Shown here one piece after another: positions 34,401 through 42,847 of a DNA stretch of 64,000 nt (the stretch's first letter is position 1; each line of letters begins with the position of its first letter). A model generated the notes under the pieces. That model saw only the letters and a list, made by a program, of their open reading frames with translations. It was not told the origin of the DNA and ran no database searches. The stretch lies in the NCBI RefSeq assembly GCF_014204915.1, contig NZ_JACHMH010000001.1, forward strand, positions 7,155,501 to 7,219,500, in the 5' to 3' direction. This stretch comes from Crossiella cryophila (GTDB lineage Bacteria > Actinomycetota > Actinomycetes > Mycobacteriales > Pseudonocardiaceae). The translations under genes were made by a program, and so were the position numbers.

Positions 34401-37400
34401 GATGTCCTCGACGGCCCGCTCCGGTCCCGCCACCACCACCGAGTCCGGCCCGTTGACCGCGGCGATCTCCGCGCCCTCGGCCTGGATCTCCGCCTCGGTC
34501 GCGGCGATCGCCGCCATCGCGCCGCCGGGTGGCAGGGCCTGCATCAGCGCGCCCCTGGCGGCCACCAGCCGGGCCGCGTCGGCCAGGTCCAGCACCCCGG
34601 CCACGTGCGCCGCGGCGACCTCGCCGATCGAGTGCCCGGCGAGCAGCGCGGGGCGCAGGCCCCAGGAGTCCAGCAGCCGGAAGAGCGCGACCTCGAAGGC
34701 GAAGATCGCGGGCTGGGTGTAGGCGGTCTGGTGCAGCCGCTCGTCCTCCCCGGCCATCAGGGCGGCGAGGTCAAGATCGAGGTGCGGGGCGAACGCGGCG
34801 CACACCCGGTCCAGTTCCCGCGCGAACACCGGGAACCGCTCGGCCAGTCCGGCCCCCATACCCGCGCGCTGACTGCCCTGCCCGGTGAACAGGTAGGCCA
34901 GCTCACCGCCGGTCGTGGTGCGCACGTCGCCGGTGGTCAACTCCGCCAGTCCCGCGAGCAGTTCGACCCGGTCGCCGCCGGTCACCGCGATCCGGTGTGA
35001 CAGGTGCTGCCGGGCCGTGGCCAGGGCGTGCGCGACATCGGCGGGCGCACTCGCAGCCAGCACAGGTGCCAATCGGCGGGCCTGGTCGAGCACGGCGCCC
35101 GGGGTGTGTCCGGACAGCAGCAACGGCAGCACTTCCGGCGAGGACTCCCCTGTCACCGGTGCGACGCCCTCCAGGACCACGTGCGCGTTGGTGCCGGAGA
35201 TACCGAAGGAGGACACCGCGGCCCGCCGTGCCCGGTCCAGTTCCGGCCACGGGGTGGCCTCGGTGAGCAGGCCTACCCGGCCGGCGGACCAGTCCACGTG
35301 CGGGCTTGGTTCGGTCACGTGCAGGGTGCGCGGCGCGAGCCCGTGTCGCATGGCCAGCACGGACTTGATCACCCCGGCGACCCCGGCGGCGGCCTGGGCG
35401 TGTCCGAGGTTGGACTTCAGCGAGCCCAGCAGCAGCGGCACTTCGCGGTCCTGGCCGTAGGTCGCCAGCAGTGCCTCGGCCTCAATGGGATCGCCCAGTG
35501 CGGTGCCGGTGCCGTGTGCCTCCACCAGGTCCACATCGGACGGTCGCAGGCCGGCGTCGGCCAGTGCCTGCCGGATGACCCGTTCCTGCGCCGGGCCGCT
35601 GGGTGCGGTCAGGCCGTTGGAGGCGCCGTCGGAGTTGACCGCGCTGCCGCGCACCAGTGCGAGCACCTGGTGCCCGTTGCGGCGTGCGTCGGAAAGTCGT
35701 TCCAGGACAAGCATTCCCAGGCCCTCGGCCCAGCCGGTGCCGTTCGCGCCCGCGGCGAACGCCTTGCAGCGCCCGTCCGGGGACAGGCCGCCCTGCCTGC
35801 TGAACTCCACGAACATGCCGGGGCCGGACATCACCGTCACACCACCGGCCAGTGCCAGCGTGCACTCGCCCTGGCGCAGTGACCGCACGGCCAGGTGCAG
35901 TGCCACCAGGGAGGAGGAGCAGGCGGTGTCCACGGTGAACGACGGGCCTTGCAGGCCGAGGGTGTAGGAGATGCGGCCGGACATCACGCTGCCACTGGTG
36001 CCGGTGAGCCGGAAGCCCGCGCCGCCGGGGGCGGCCTCGTCCAGGCGCGGGCCGTAGTCGGTGGCCATGGCCCCGACGAACACCCCGGTCCGACTGCCGT
36101 GCAAGGATTCCGGCACGATCCCGGCCCGCTCCAGGGCCTCCCACACCGACTCCAGCAGCAGCCGTTGCTGCGGGTCCATCGCGGCGGCCTCGCGCGGGGA
36201 GATGGCGAAGAAGGCGGGGTCGAACTCGTCCACGCCGGTCAGGAATCCGCCGCGGTGGGTGCTGGTTTCCAGCTCCGCCAGGTTCCAGCCGCGGTCGGCC
36301 GGGAACTCACCGACCGCGTCGCGTTCCTCGGCCAGCAGCTGCCACAGCTCGTCCGGGCCGCGCACGCCGCCGGGCAGACGGCAGCTCATGGCCACGATCG
36401 CGATCGGCTCGTCGGCGGACTCTCCGGTCAGCTCGATCCCGTTGTCCGGCAACGCATCGCCGAGCAGTTCGACCAGGTGCCCGGCCAGTGCGGCGGGAGT
36501 CGGGTGGTTGAACAGCACCGCGGCGGACAGGGCGGCGCCGGTCGCGGTGGCCAGCCGGTTGCGCAGTTCGATCGAGGTCAGCGAGGTGAACCCGAGTTCC
36601 CGGAACGGACTGCTGGGATCCAGCGCGCCGGGCTCGGTACCGAGCAGGTAGGCGCCATGCTCGCGGACCAGCCGCAGGGCCTCGGACTCGGTGAGGCTGG
36701 TCGGCCGCTGTGGTTCCGCGCGTTCACCAAACCAGTGCCGGGTGCGCTGGAAAGCGTAGGTGGGCAACGGAATCCGTCGGCCGCCGGTGAGCAGCGGCGC
36801 GAAGTCCACCGGCACCCCGGCCACGTGCGCCTCGGCCAAGGAGTGCGCGAACCGGTCGAGGCCACCGTCCTCCCGGCGCAGCGAACCGACCACGACCGCG
36901 TTGTCCAGGGTGTCCCGCACCGGCACGACCAGGCCGGGGTGCGGGCTGCACTCGATGAAGACGTCATGTCCGGCAAGGGAAAGCTCGCGCACCGCGGGTT
37001 CGAAGTGGACGGTGCCACGCAGGTTCTGATACCAGTACCCGGCATCCAGGTCCTCACCACGCACCCAGTCCCGGGTGACCGTGGAGTACATCGGCACGGT
37101 CGCCGGGCCTGGCCGCAGATCCGCCAGCGCATCCAGGAGGTCCGTGCGGACGGCGGTCACCTGCGGGGAGTGCGAGGCGTAGTCGATCGGCACCACCCGG
37201 ACCCGGATCCCCTGTCCGGCAAGGATGTCCAGGAGTTCGCGGACCGCGGGCGCGTCGCCGGAGACCGCCACCGAGCGCGGCCCGTTGATCGCGCCGATGC
37301 CCACGCCCGGCGGCAGCAGCGGTTCGACCTCGGCCAGTGGCAGCTCGATCACGCCCATCCGCCCGGTGTCCGGCAGCGCACGCACCGCGCGGCTGCGGGC

Positions 37401-39260
37401 GACCACCACCCGCGCCGCCTCCGCCAGGCTCAGCGCCCCGGCCACGCAGGCGGCGGCGACCTCGCCCTGGGAGTGGCCGAGCACGGCGTCCGGGTGCACC
37501 CCGTGCGCCTGCCAGAGCCTGGCCAGCGACACCATGATCGCGAAGGTGGCGGGCTGCACCACGTCATCGCCCTGCAGCGGCCCGTCCAGCACCTCGAACA
37601 GGTCCCAGGACACCCACCGGGACAACGCCTGCGCGCACTCCCGCATCGCGGCCGCGAACACCTCGGACCGCGCCAGCAGCTCCCGGCCCATGCCGGCCCA
37701 CTGCGATCCCTGGCCGGGGAACACGAACACGGTCCGCCCGGTCTGGCGAGCCACCCCGAGCACCGGTCCCGGCGCGCCCTCGGCCAGTGCGGCCAGCCCG
37801 GCCCGGTCGAACACCACGGCGCGGTGGTCGAACGCGATGCGGGTGCGCGCCAGCGAGTAGCCTACGTCCACTGTGGACGGCCGGTGCCGGTCCAGGTGAT
37901 CGGCCAGCTTTCCGGCCTGCGCCCGCAATGCCCGCGGGTCACGGGCGGAGAGCAGCCACGGAGTCAGTCCGGCCTCGGGCACCTCCGGCCGACCGGCCTC
38001 GGCCGGGGCTTCGGCGACCAGGACGTGGCAGTTGGTGCCGCCCATGCCGAAGGAACTCACCCCGGCGATCAGCGGCCCGTCCGGTCGCGGCCAGTCCGTG
38101 TGCCGGGCCTGGACCTCGATGTTCAACTCCGCCAACGGGATGTCCGGGTTCGCGGTGCGGAAACCGCTGTTGGTCGGCAGGCTTCGGTGGCGGATGGCCA
38201 GCACGGTCTTGAGCAGCCCGGCAATGCCGGCCGCGCCCTCCAGGTGACCGATGTTGGTCTTGACCGAGCCGATCCGCAGTGGGTTTCCCGGCGCCCTGGC
38301 CGACCCGTACGCGGCACCCAGCGCGGCGGCCTCGATCGGGTCGCCGACCCGGGTGCCGGTGCCGTGGGCTTCCACGTATTGCACGGATTCCGGGTCGATC
38401 CCGGCATCGGCGCAGGCCGCGCGCAGCAGGGCGGTCTGGGTGTCCCGGTCCGGGGTGGTCAGCCCGGCGGTGCCCGCGCCGTCGTTGTTGACCGCCGAAC
38501 CCAGCAGCACCGCGTGCACCAGGTCGCCGTCGGCCAGCGCGTCCGCGAGCGGCCGCAGCAGCAACACCACCCCGCCCTCGCCGCGGACGTAGCCGTTGGC
38601 GCGTTCCTCGAAGGCGTGGCAGTGCCCGTCCGGGGACAGCACGCCGAGCGCGTCGACCGCGCGCGTGGTGGCCGGGTCCAGGTTCAGGCCGATCCCGCCG
38701 ACCAGGGCCCGGGAGATCTCCCCTCGGCGCAGGCTGTCCAGGGCCAGGTGCACCGCGACCAGCGAGGAGGACTGTCCACTGTCGACGGTCAGGCTGGGCC
38801 CGCCGAGGCCGAGGAAGTGCGAGACCCGGTTGGCGATCATGGCCCGGTGCCCGCCGGTCAGGGTGTGCGCGTTCGCCGGGACGGCGGCCCTGGCGAGCGC
38901 GGCGTAGTCGTCGGCGATGACGCCGAGGAACACCCCGGTGTCGCCACCACGAGGTTCGGCCACCGAAGCACCGGCGGATTCCGTTGCCTCCCAGGCGAGT
39001 TCGAGTGCCAGGCGTTGCTGCGGGTCCATGGCCGCGGCCTCGTCCGGGGTGATACCGAAGAACCCGGCGTCGAACTGGTCCACTGTGGACACGAACGCGC
39101 CGTGGGTCAGTGCGGCGGTGGCGGGCCAGCGCCCGTCCGCATCGTCCCGGACCGCGCTGCCACCCTCGGTGAGCAGGCGCCAGAAGCGCTCCGGGTCCGG
39201 GCTGCCGGGCAGTCGGCAGGCGATCCCGGTGACCGCCACCGACCTGGCGAAAGCAGCCAA
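31464..39260 (-). CDS. Type I polyketide synthase, loading module and module 1 (KSQ-AT-ACP, KS-AT-DH-KR-ACP)
   Basis: 2598 residues; starts the assembly line. The first KS has Gln163 in place of the active-site Cys (VDSGQSSS, codon 38772-38774). This is a KSQ domain, which decarboxylates the loaded unit. Its AT (about 515-838) has GHSQGE and YASH, so methylmalonyl-CoA gives a propionyl starter. Loading ACP near 890 (GFTSL). Module 1: KS 953-1366 (DTACSSS), AT 1458-1776 (GHSIGE, HAFH: malonyl-CoA), DH from 1830 (HVVHGAVVVP, LLDACLH intact), KR 2218-2370 (TGASGALG, LDD, YAAAN), ACP near 2482 (GVDSL). It has no N-terminal docking coil, as expected for the first enzyme. The C-terminal tail (DLDGLDLDDLVRFARRSLDA) looks like a docking partner for the next gene, which starts 7 bp later. 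Confidence 0.96.
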   Translation of the reverse strand: MAAFARSVAVTGIACRLPGSPDPERFWRLLTEGGSAVRDDADGRWPATAALTHGAFVSTVDQFDAGFFGITPDEAAAMDPQQRLALELAWEATESAGASVAEPRGGDTGVFLGVIADDYAALARAAVPANAHTLTGGHRAMIANRVSHFLGLGGPSLTVDSGQSSSLVAVHLALDSLRRGEISRALVGGIGLNLDPATTRAVDALGVLSPDGHCHAFEERANGYVRGEGGVVLLLRPLADALADGDLVHAVLLGSAVNNDGAGTAGLTTPDRDTQTALLRAACADAGIDPESVQYVEAHGTGTRVGDPIEAAALGAAYGSARAPGNPLRIGSVKTNIGHLEGAAGIAGLLKTVLAIRHRSLPTNSGFRTANPDIPLAELNIEVQARHTDWPRPDGPLIAGVSSFGMGGTNCHVLVAEAPAEAGRPEVPEAGLTPWLLSARDPRALRAQAGKLADHLDRHRPSTVDVGYSLARTRIAFDHRAVVFDRAGLAALAEGAPGPVLGVARQTGRTVFVFPGQGSQWAGMGRELLARSEVFAAAMRECAQALSRWVSWDLFEVLDGPLQGDDVVQPATFAIMVSLARLWQAHGVHPDAVLGHSQGEVAAACVAGALSLAEAARVVVARSRAVRALPDTGRMGVIELPLAEVEPLLPPGVGIGAINGPRSVAVSGDAPAVRELLDILAGQGIRVRVVPIDYASHSPQVTAVRTDLLDALADLRPGPATVPMYSTVTRDWVRGEDLDAGYWYQNLRGTVHFEPAVRELSLAGHDVFIECSPHPGLVVPVRDTLDNAVVVGSLRREDGGLDRFAHSLAEAHVAGVPVDFAPLLTGGRRIPLPTYAFQRTRHWFGERAEPQRPTSLTESEALRLVREHGAYLLGTEPGALDPSSPFRELGFTSLTSIELRNRLATATGAALSAAVLFNHPTPAALAGHLVELLGDALPDNGIELTGESADEPIAIVAMSCRLPGGVRGPDELWQLLAEERDAVGEFPADRGWNLAELETSTHRGGFLTGVDEFDPAFFAISPREAAAMDPQQRLLLESVWEALERAGIVPESLHGSRTGVFVGAMATDYGPRLDEAAPGGAGFRLTGTSGSVMSGRISYTLGLQGPSFTVDTACSSSLVALHLAVRSLRQGECTLALAGGVTVMSGPGMFVEFSRQGGLSPDGRCKAFAAGANGTGWAEGLGMLVLERLSDARRNGHQVLALVRGSAVNSDGASNGLTAPSGPAQERVIRQALADAGLRPSDVDLVEAHGTGTALGDPIEAEALLATYGQDREVPLLLGSLKSNLGHAQAAAGVAGVIKSVLAMRHGLAPRTLHVTEPSPHVDWSAGRVGLLTEATPWPELDRARRAAVSSFGISGTNAHVVLEGVAPVTGESSPEVLPLLLSGHTPGAVLDQARRLAPVLAASAPADVAHALATARQHLSHRIAVTGGDRVELLAGLAELTTGDVRTTTGGELAYLFTGQGSQRAGMGAGLAERFPVFARELDRVCAAFAPHLDLDLAALMAGEDERLHQTAYTQPAIFAFEVALFRLLDSWGLRPALLAGHSIGEVAAAHVAGVLDLADAARLVAARGALMQALPPGGAMAAIAATEAEIQAEGAEIAAVNGPDSVVVAGPERAVEDIRARWEERGRRTRRLRVSHAFHSSLMDPMLADFRAVVSELTFHPPTLPLVSTVTGEAGELGDPEYWVRHARETVRFADAVTALRTLGATDFLEIGPDAALTAFDPESCVAAQRRDRPEPATLLAALAELHTRGHSPQWTTVFKGIPAQPVELPSYPFQRGKYWLDPPAAASPATVGLRPATHPLLGALITHPDREAVEFTGTLSTRTQPWLADHVVHGAVVVPATLFVELALHAGSVLDLPGVAELLVLAPLVLREPVDLRVGVAEADADGRRALTVHSRPAGAERTWTRHVTATLGPVSPTAATVIPAGPELSTVDLYEQLAECGLEYGPRFRNVTRAWRNGGEVVAEVELPGELDATGYLLHPALLDACLHGGGALGLFEGTRLPFAWQQITVHSGSATAVRAQLRRTGPDAISLRLTDRAGAAVADIEAMSVRTADLGERPDPFLAVDWIPVEPGPGGADPVVVEITPAGDLPGAAHTAATLALELIRDWLTAARPNPGRLVLVTRGAVSTTAGEQGAGLAASTVWGLTRSAQREHPGQFVLLDTDTDLDRIAELVAALPAHEPQLAVRQGKLLAPRLVRAQATARPGTWDPEGTVLVTGASGALGTLVAQRLREEHGVRHLLLASRTPVHLPGATWRRCDVGDRAEVAALLAGIPAEHPLTAVVHTAGVLDDTVLDNLTADRLTAVLRPKVDGAWHLHELTEHLDLAAFVLFSSASGVLGNAGQANYAAANTFLDALAAHRRARGLAATSLAWAPWAEAGMAAELSPAALDRMAAIGMPALSTEDGLALFDAALRLDTALLVAVQLDAARLRALAPVVPAPAAAAGSDPLDLLRRELAGSLGHGPGQQLDLDRGFRDLGVDSLIAVELRNRLNRATGLNLPPTVVFDHPTPNRLAGLIAEQLRPSAPEPVDEAVLRAGLAALPVERLRSAGVLDTLLALVAGLPAPQAPAEPGEDDLDGLDLDDLVRFARRSLDA

Positions 39261-39602
39261 GACCCACTCCTCACAAACGAGTTCCGGACGAATGCGGACA
39301 GCCGGGAACCAGGTCCCCGTACATCGAATTCCTCACATCAAGGCGACGTCGCCTCGGTATGACCAAACGCTATCCACCGGCGTCCGAACGCAACAAATCA
39401 TTCTCGTCAATTCGAGCCATCACCCACCACCATACCGGACAAAACGGACACCCTGGAGCGACAAAAGTGCACTTCAACGCAATCGGGAGCCCCAGAGCCG
39501 TGACCGGAATCCGCCACTCGACCAGGTGAGCTGAGAGCTTTCTCAGAAATAAATTCAGCTACTACTGCGAAATACGTTACACCGGGATGTCCGGAACCGG
39601 AC
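39261..39602. promoter_or_regulatory. 342-bp upstream region of the PKS operon with inverted repeats
   Basis: This gene-free stretch separates the LysR stop from the loading PKS start and should hold the operon promoter. Three dyads are visible: a perfect 14-bp palindrome AGGCGACGTCGCCT at 39341-39354, about 80 bp before the PKS start codon; CTGAGA-GCTT-TCTCAG at 39531-39546 in an AT-richer patch; and GTCCGG-AA-CCGGAC at 39589-39602, directly after the LysR stop. The first could be an operator. The other two could be operators or part of the LysR 3' end. I see no convincing -35/-10 pair. Confidence 0.5.
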
Positions 39603-40511
39603 TCACAATCGATTGGCGGCTTCCCGCACCCGTTCCCGCAGCCAGCGGTGCGCCGGATCCGCGGTGCTGCGCGGGTGCCAGTACATCGCCTCGCTCAGCT
39701 CCGGCATCGGCGCGCGCAACGTCACCGTGCGCAGCCCGAGGCCCGGCCCGAGGAAATCGGCCAGCCGCCGCTGCACGATGGTCACCATCCGGGTCCCGGG
39801 CAGCAGGTGCATGGCGCTGACGAAGGTCTCCACGGTGGCCACCACATTGCGGTGCACGCCGCTCTCGTTGAGCTTGGTGTCGGCCAGCGCCGTGCGCGGC
39901 CCGCAGATCATCACGTACGGCAGCTCGCCGAGTTGCTCCGCACTCAACTCGTCACCGACCTCGTGATTGTCCTTGTCCACCACCGCGACGAAGGTGTCGG
40001 TGAACAGATCGACCCGGGGGAAACCGTCCTCGTCACCGGCGATGCTCGGCGGCCAGATCAGCATGTCGCACCGCCCCCTGCGGAGCTGGTCGACGAAACC
40101 GGCGTGCAGCCCGCCGATCGCGATCCGTACCCGCGGCGCCTCCTTGATCAGCTCACCGATCAGCGGCCGCAGCAGCACCGTGCTGATGTAGTCGCTGGCC
40201 GAGATCGCGAACACCCTGGTGCTGTTCTCCGGGTCGAACTTGCCCGCCGACCCCAGCACCACGCCGATACCGGCCAGCAGCTCGGCCACCGGCTGCACCA
40301 GTGACTCGGCCAGCGGCGTGAGCACCATCGCCCGCCCGTCCTTGACCAGCAGCGGATCGTCGAAGATCCGCCGCAGCCTGGCCAGCGAGGCACTCATCGC
40401 GGGCTGCCCGACCTGCACCCGCTCCGCCGCCCTGGTCACGTTCTGCTCGACGAGCAGCGCGTTGAGCGGGATCAGCAGGTTGAGGTCGACGTTGCTCAGG
40501 CTGGTCGTCAT
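39603..40511 (-). CDS. LysR-family transcriptional regulator
   Basis: 302 residues, full length for the family. The N-terminal winged helix-turn-helix (about 8-65: NLLIPLNALLVEQNVTRAAERVQVGQPAMS) is followed by a periplasmic-binding-like effector domain (about 92-300). The start ATG at 40509-40511 follows GGGAG. It lies immediately upstream of the PKS operon on the same strand, 342 bp from the loading gene, so it is a candidate pathway regulator. That role is inferred from position only. Its domain style resembles NodD-like LysR proteins. The co-inducer is unknown. Confidence 0.9.
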   Translation of the reverse strand: MTTSLSNVDLNLLIPLNALLVEQNVTRAAERVQVGQPAMSASLARLRRIFDDPLLVKDGRAMVLTPLAESLVQPVAELLAGIGVVLGSAGKFDPENSTRVFAISASDYISTVLLRPLIGELIKEAPRVRIAIGGLHAGFVDQLRRGRCDMLIWPPSIAGDEDGFPRVDLFTDTFVAVVDKDNHEVGDELSAEQLGELPYVMICGPRTALADTKLNESGVHRNVVATVETFVSAMHLLPGTRMVTIVQRRLADFLGPGLGLRTVTLRAPMPELSEAMYWHPRSTADPAHRWLRERVREAANRL

Positions 40512-40577
40512 CCACGCTCCCGGTCCGGATCCGCGACCGAGGCTACGGGAACCCGACAGGCGGGAAATCCACTGTTA

Positions 40578-41195
40578 TCAGAGCTGATCCGGCTGCCGGA
40601 CCAGCGCGGCGAGAATGATCTCCCGCGCCGCCCGGACCGTGTCCGCGAAGGCGGCGGGCTCCCGCCCGATCCGCTCGGCACCCGCGCGCATGGCCCCGGA
40701 GAGCAGCTCCACCACCAGTCGCACGTCACCGACCTCGCGGAACTCGCCCCGCTCGACGCCGTCCCTGACCACCTGCTCCACCTCGACCACGATCAGGTGA
40801 AACGGATTGTCCGGCCCGACCGGCAGGTCGGCGACCGGTTGGCCGGAACCGGGCCGGAACATCAGGTGCAGGGCCAGGTCCGTGGACGCCGCCAGCACCA
40901 CCTCGACGATCTCCCTCAGCCGCGCCGCGGCCGGCTCCGCACTCTGCCCGGCAATCGCGGCCACTCGCTCGACCGCGGGCCGCGCCGCCCGCCGGGTCAG
41001 CTCCTGGACCAGGGCGGCCTTGTCGCGGGCGTAGTTGTAGAGCGTGTTGCGCGCGAGCCCCGTGCGGGCCGCGATGTGCCCCATGGTGATCGAGTCGTAG
41101 TCCCGTTCGAGCAGCAACTCCCGCATCGCCGCGGCCAGCCCGGCCCACACCATCTCGTGGTGCTCCTCGATGCTGCCACCCCGGATCCGCGGCAT
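40578..41195 (-). CDS. TetR-family transcriptional regulator
   Basis: 205 residues. The N-terminal HTH is typical of TetR (DSITMGHIAARTGLARNTLYNYARDKAALV, about 35-64), followed by a helical ligand domain. Its start codon overlaps the stop of the SnoaL-like gene by one base (TGATG at 41193-41197), so the two are translationally coupled. A 17-bp dyad upstream of that gene pair (41685-41701) is a likely operator for autoregulation. The ligand is unknown; a link to the neighbouring monooxygenase or to the polyketide is possible but not shown. Confidence 0.9.
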   Translation of the reverse strand: MPRIRGGSIEEHHEMVWAGLAAAMRELLLERDYDSITMGHIAARTGLARNTLYNYARDKAALVQELTRRAARPAVERVAAIAGQSAEPAAARLREIVEVVLAASTDLALHLMFRPGSGQPVADLPVGPDNPFHLIVVEVEQVVRDGVERGEFREVGDVRLVVELLSGAMRAGAERIGREPAAFADTVRAAREIILAALVRQPDQL

Positions 41196-41662
41196 CAGCC
41201 CGCCTGCCCGAGCGCCATCGCCGCCAGGTGCGCGTTCACCTGGTGCGATGGCGTGAGCTTCACCCTGGTGAGCCGCCAGCCGGCCGCGGTCCGCACCGCC
41301 TCGTTGTCGTAGCAGCCGACCACCAGCCAGCAGTCCGGCCCGTCCCCGGCGAGTTCGGCCGGCAGCCAGTGCTCGGCGCGGACGTGCGCGTGGATCTTCG
41401 CGGTGTCGCCGTCGATGTCGAGGACGGGACCGGTGATGGTGTGGTGGGTGGCCGCGAAGGGCGTGAACGAGGCCCGGAGGATCTCGAGGTAGTCCGCCAG
41501 CGGCAAGGTCGTCGGCGGAATCCCGGCCACCGCCTCGAAATCGATGGTCAACGGGTCGGTGAACACCAGGCCGGGCCGCTCGGTGAAGTCCTTCAGGTCC
41601 GCGATGTCGGCGTACCGGCCCAGCAGTTCGACGAGATCGGCGCGATCAGCGAGCACATCCAT
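41195..41662 (-). CDS. SnoaL-like / NTF2-fold protein
   Basis: 155 residues. The sequence has the pattern of the SnoaL-like (NTF2-like) fold: an N-terminal helical part (LVELLGRYADIADLKDFTER), a middle with THHTITGP, and a C-terminal beta sheet with the WLVVGCYDNEAVRTAAGWRL segment. Family members include polyketide cyclases, dehydratases and many proteins of unknown function, so no reaction is assigned. The ATG at 41660-41662 is chosen because GGGAAAGGG precedes it and the upstream frame is antisense to the monooxygenase. It is the first gene of a two-gene unit with the TetR regulator. Confidence 0.82.
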   Translation of the reverse strand: MDVLADRADLVELLGRYADIADLKDFTERPGLVFTDPLTIDFEAVAGIPPTTLPLADYLEILRASFTPFAATHHTITGPVLDIDGDTAKIHAHVRAEHWLPAELAGDGPDCWLVVGCYDNEAVRTAAGWRLTRVKLTPSHQVNAHLAAMALGQAG

Positions 41663-41684
41663 CGGGAGCCCTTTCCCTACTTTA

Positions 41685-41723
41685 TGCGACAACCTGTCGC
41701 AAAGATTACGACGGAGTGTCGCA
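41685..41723. promoter_or_regulatory. Probable TetR operator: TGCGACA-ACC-TGTCGCA plus a third half-site
   Basis: A perfect 7-bp inverted repeat with a 3-bp centre spans 41685-41701, 23 bp upstream of the SnoaL-like start codon. A third copy of the half-site, TGTCGCA, lies at 41717-41723. The position before a TetR-containing gene pair suggests autoregulation, which is the common arrangement for this family. Binding by this TetR is inferred, not shown. Confidence 0.6.
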
Positions 41724-41733
41724 ACAAGCAAGC

Positions 41734-42792
41734 TCAGGCACCGCGGGCGGCTTGACGCAGCAGCCGGGTGACGACGTATCGGGCGTCCGTGCCAACGCCG
41801 CGCAGGCTGGCCGAGGCCGGACTCCGCTGGAGTTCCAGGCCGGCAAAACCGAGGCGTGGGTGCACAGTGGACAGTCCGGCGCGGTGCAACGGGCGCTGAT
41901 CGCCGTCCAGAGCGCCGAGCGGGCCGAGATAGGGCAGGTCGGGGCGGTAGCCGGTGGCCAGGATGATCACGTCGACGTGCTCCTCGCGGCCGTCGGCCCA
42001 GGTGACGGTGGAGCCGTTGACGTCGGTGAACAGGTCCCGACGGTCGGGGCGGCCCGCGGCAAGGGCGGCACGGTAGGGGCCGTGGTCCAGGACGGGCTGG
42101 GTGAAGTTCGGGGGGAAGAACCGACCGATCGGTAGGCGGTCGATCCGGGTGTGGTGGAACCAGAAGTGCAGGTCCTTGCCGAGGGGACGCTGGTTGGTGA
42201 ACTTGACCGGGATGCGGCTGGCGAGGGTGACCGTGGCGTGCTCGGCGAGTTCGGCGGCGATCTGCACGGCGGAGTTGCCCGCGCCCACGACGATGACCCG
42301 CTTTCCTTGGTAGGCAAGGGGTTCGCGGTAGTCGGCGACGTGACACAGGGTGCCGGTGAAGGTGTCCAGGCCGGGCAGGTCAGGGCGATGCGGGCGACCG
42401 AAGGCGCCGGTGGCGGCGACCAGGGTCCGGGTGTGTAGTTCGGCGCCGGCCGCGGTGCGGACCAGCAGGTGCGGGCCGTCGGTGGTCACCCCGGTGACGC
42501 GGGTGCCGATGCGGAGATCGATGTCCAGGCGGGTGGCGTAGCGGGCGAGGTAGTCGACGACCTCGTCACGGTGCGGGTAGCGCTCGGGGTCGCCGCCGAA
42601 GGGCAGGCCGGGCAGGGCGCTGTAGCGGGCCGGGGAGAACAGGGTGAGGCTGTCGTAGTAGCCGGGCCAGGAACCGACCGGTCGGTCGGCCGCTTCCAGC
42701 AGCAGGGGGCGGGCGCCGCGGGCGCGCAGGGCGTGGGCGGCGGCGAGGCCGGACTGGCCGCCGCCGATGACGATGGCGTCGTGGAGGGTCAC
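41734..42792 (-). CDS. Flavin-dependent monooxygenase, class B-like (ArsO-type context)
   Basis: 352 residues. The N-terminal FAD-binding motif is IVIGGGQSGLAAAHALRARG and the second dinucleotide motif is VIVVGAGNSAVQIAAELA (NADPH). The ATGY-type motif near the C-terminus (IILATGYRPDLPYL) is typical of FMO/YUC/CzcO-like enzymes. It is transcribed away from an ArsR gene, with a 16-bp palindrome between the two start codons, so an arsenic-related role (ArsO-like) is plausible. The alternative is a tailoring oxygenase for the polyketide. The substrate cannot be told from sequence. Confidence 0.85.
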   Translation of the reverse strand: MTLHDAIVIGGGQSGLAAAHALRARGARPLLLEAADRPVGSWPGYYDSLTLFSPARYSALPGLPFGGDPERYPHRDEVVDYLARYATRLDIDLRIGTRVTGVTTDGPHLLVRTAAGAELHTRTLVAATGAFGRPHRPDLPGLDTFTGTLCHVADYREPLAYQGKRVIVVGAGNSAVQIAAELAEHATVTLASRIPVKFTNQRPLGKDLHFWFHHTRIDRLPIGRFFPPNFTQPVLDHGPYRAALAAGRPDRRDLFTDVNGSTVTWADGREEHVDVIILATGYRPDLPYLGPLGALDGDQRPLHRAGLSTVHPRLGFAGLELQRSPASASLRGVGTDARYVVTRLLRQAARGA

Positions 42793-42807
42793 CGCCGCAA
42801 CATATCC

Positions 42808-42823
42808 TCATTTCATGAAATGA
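42808..42823. promoter_or_regulatory. Perfect 16-bp palindrome between divergent monooxygenase and ArsR genes
   Basis: TCATTTCATGAAATGA is a perfect 16-bp dyad, unusually AT-rich for this DNA. It lies 15 bp upstream of the monooxygenase start (42792) and 24 bp upstream of the ArsR start (42848). ArsR/SmtB proteins bind such dyads, so it is probably the shared operator of both genes. Confidence 0.65.
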
Positions 42824-42847
42824 CGCAACGTGTGGGATGATGGCGGC

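Noticed and set aside
38772-38774. KS with Gln for Cys as a sequencing error or dead domain
   Set aside because: The VDSGQSSS context, the position at the very start of the assembly line and the following AT-ACP match functional KSQ loading modules.
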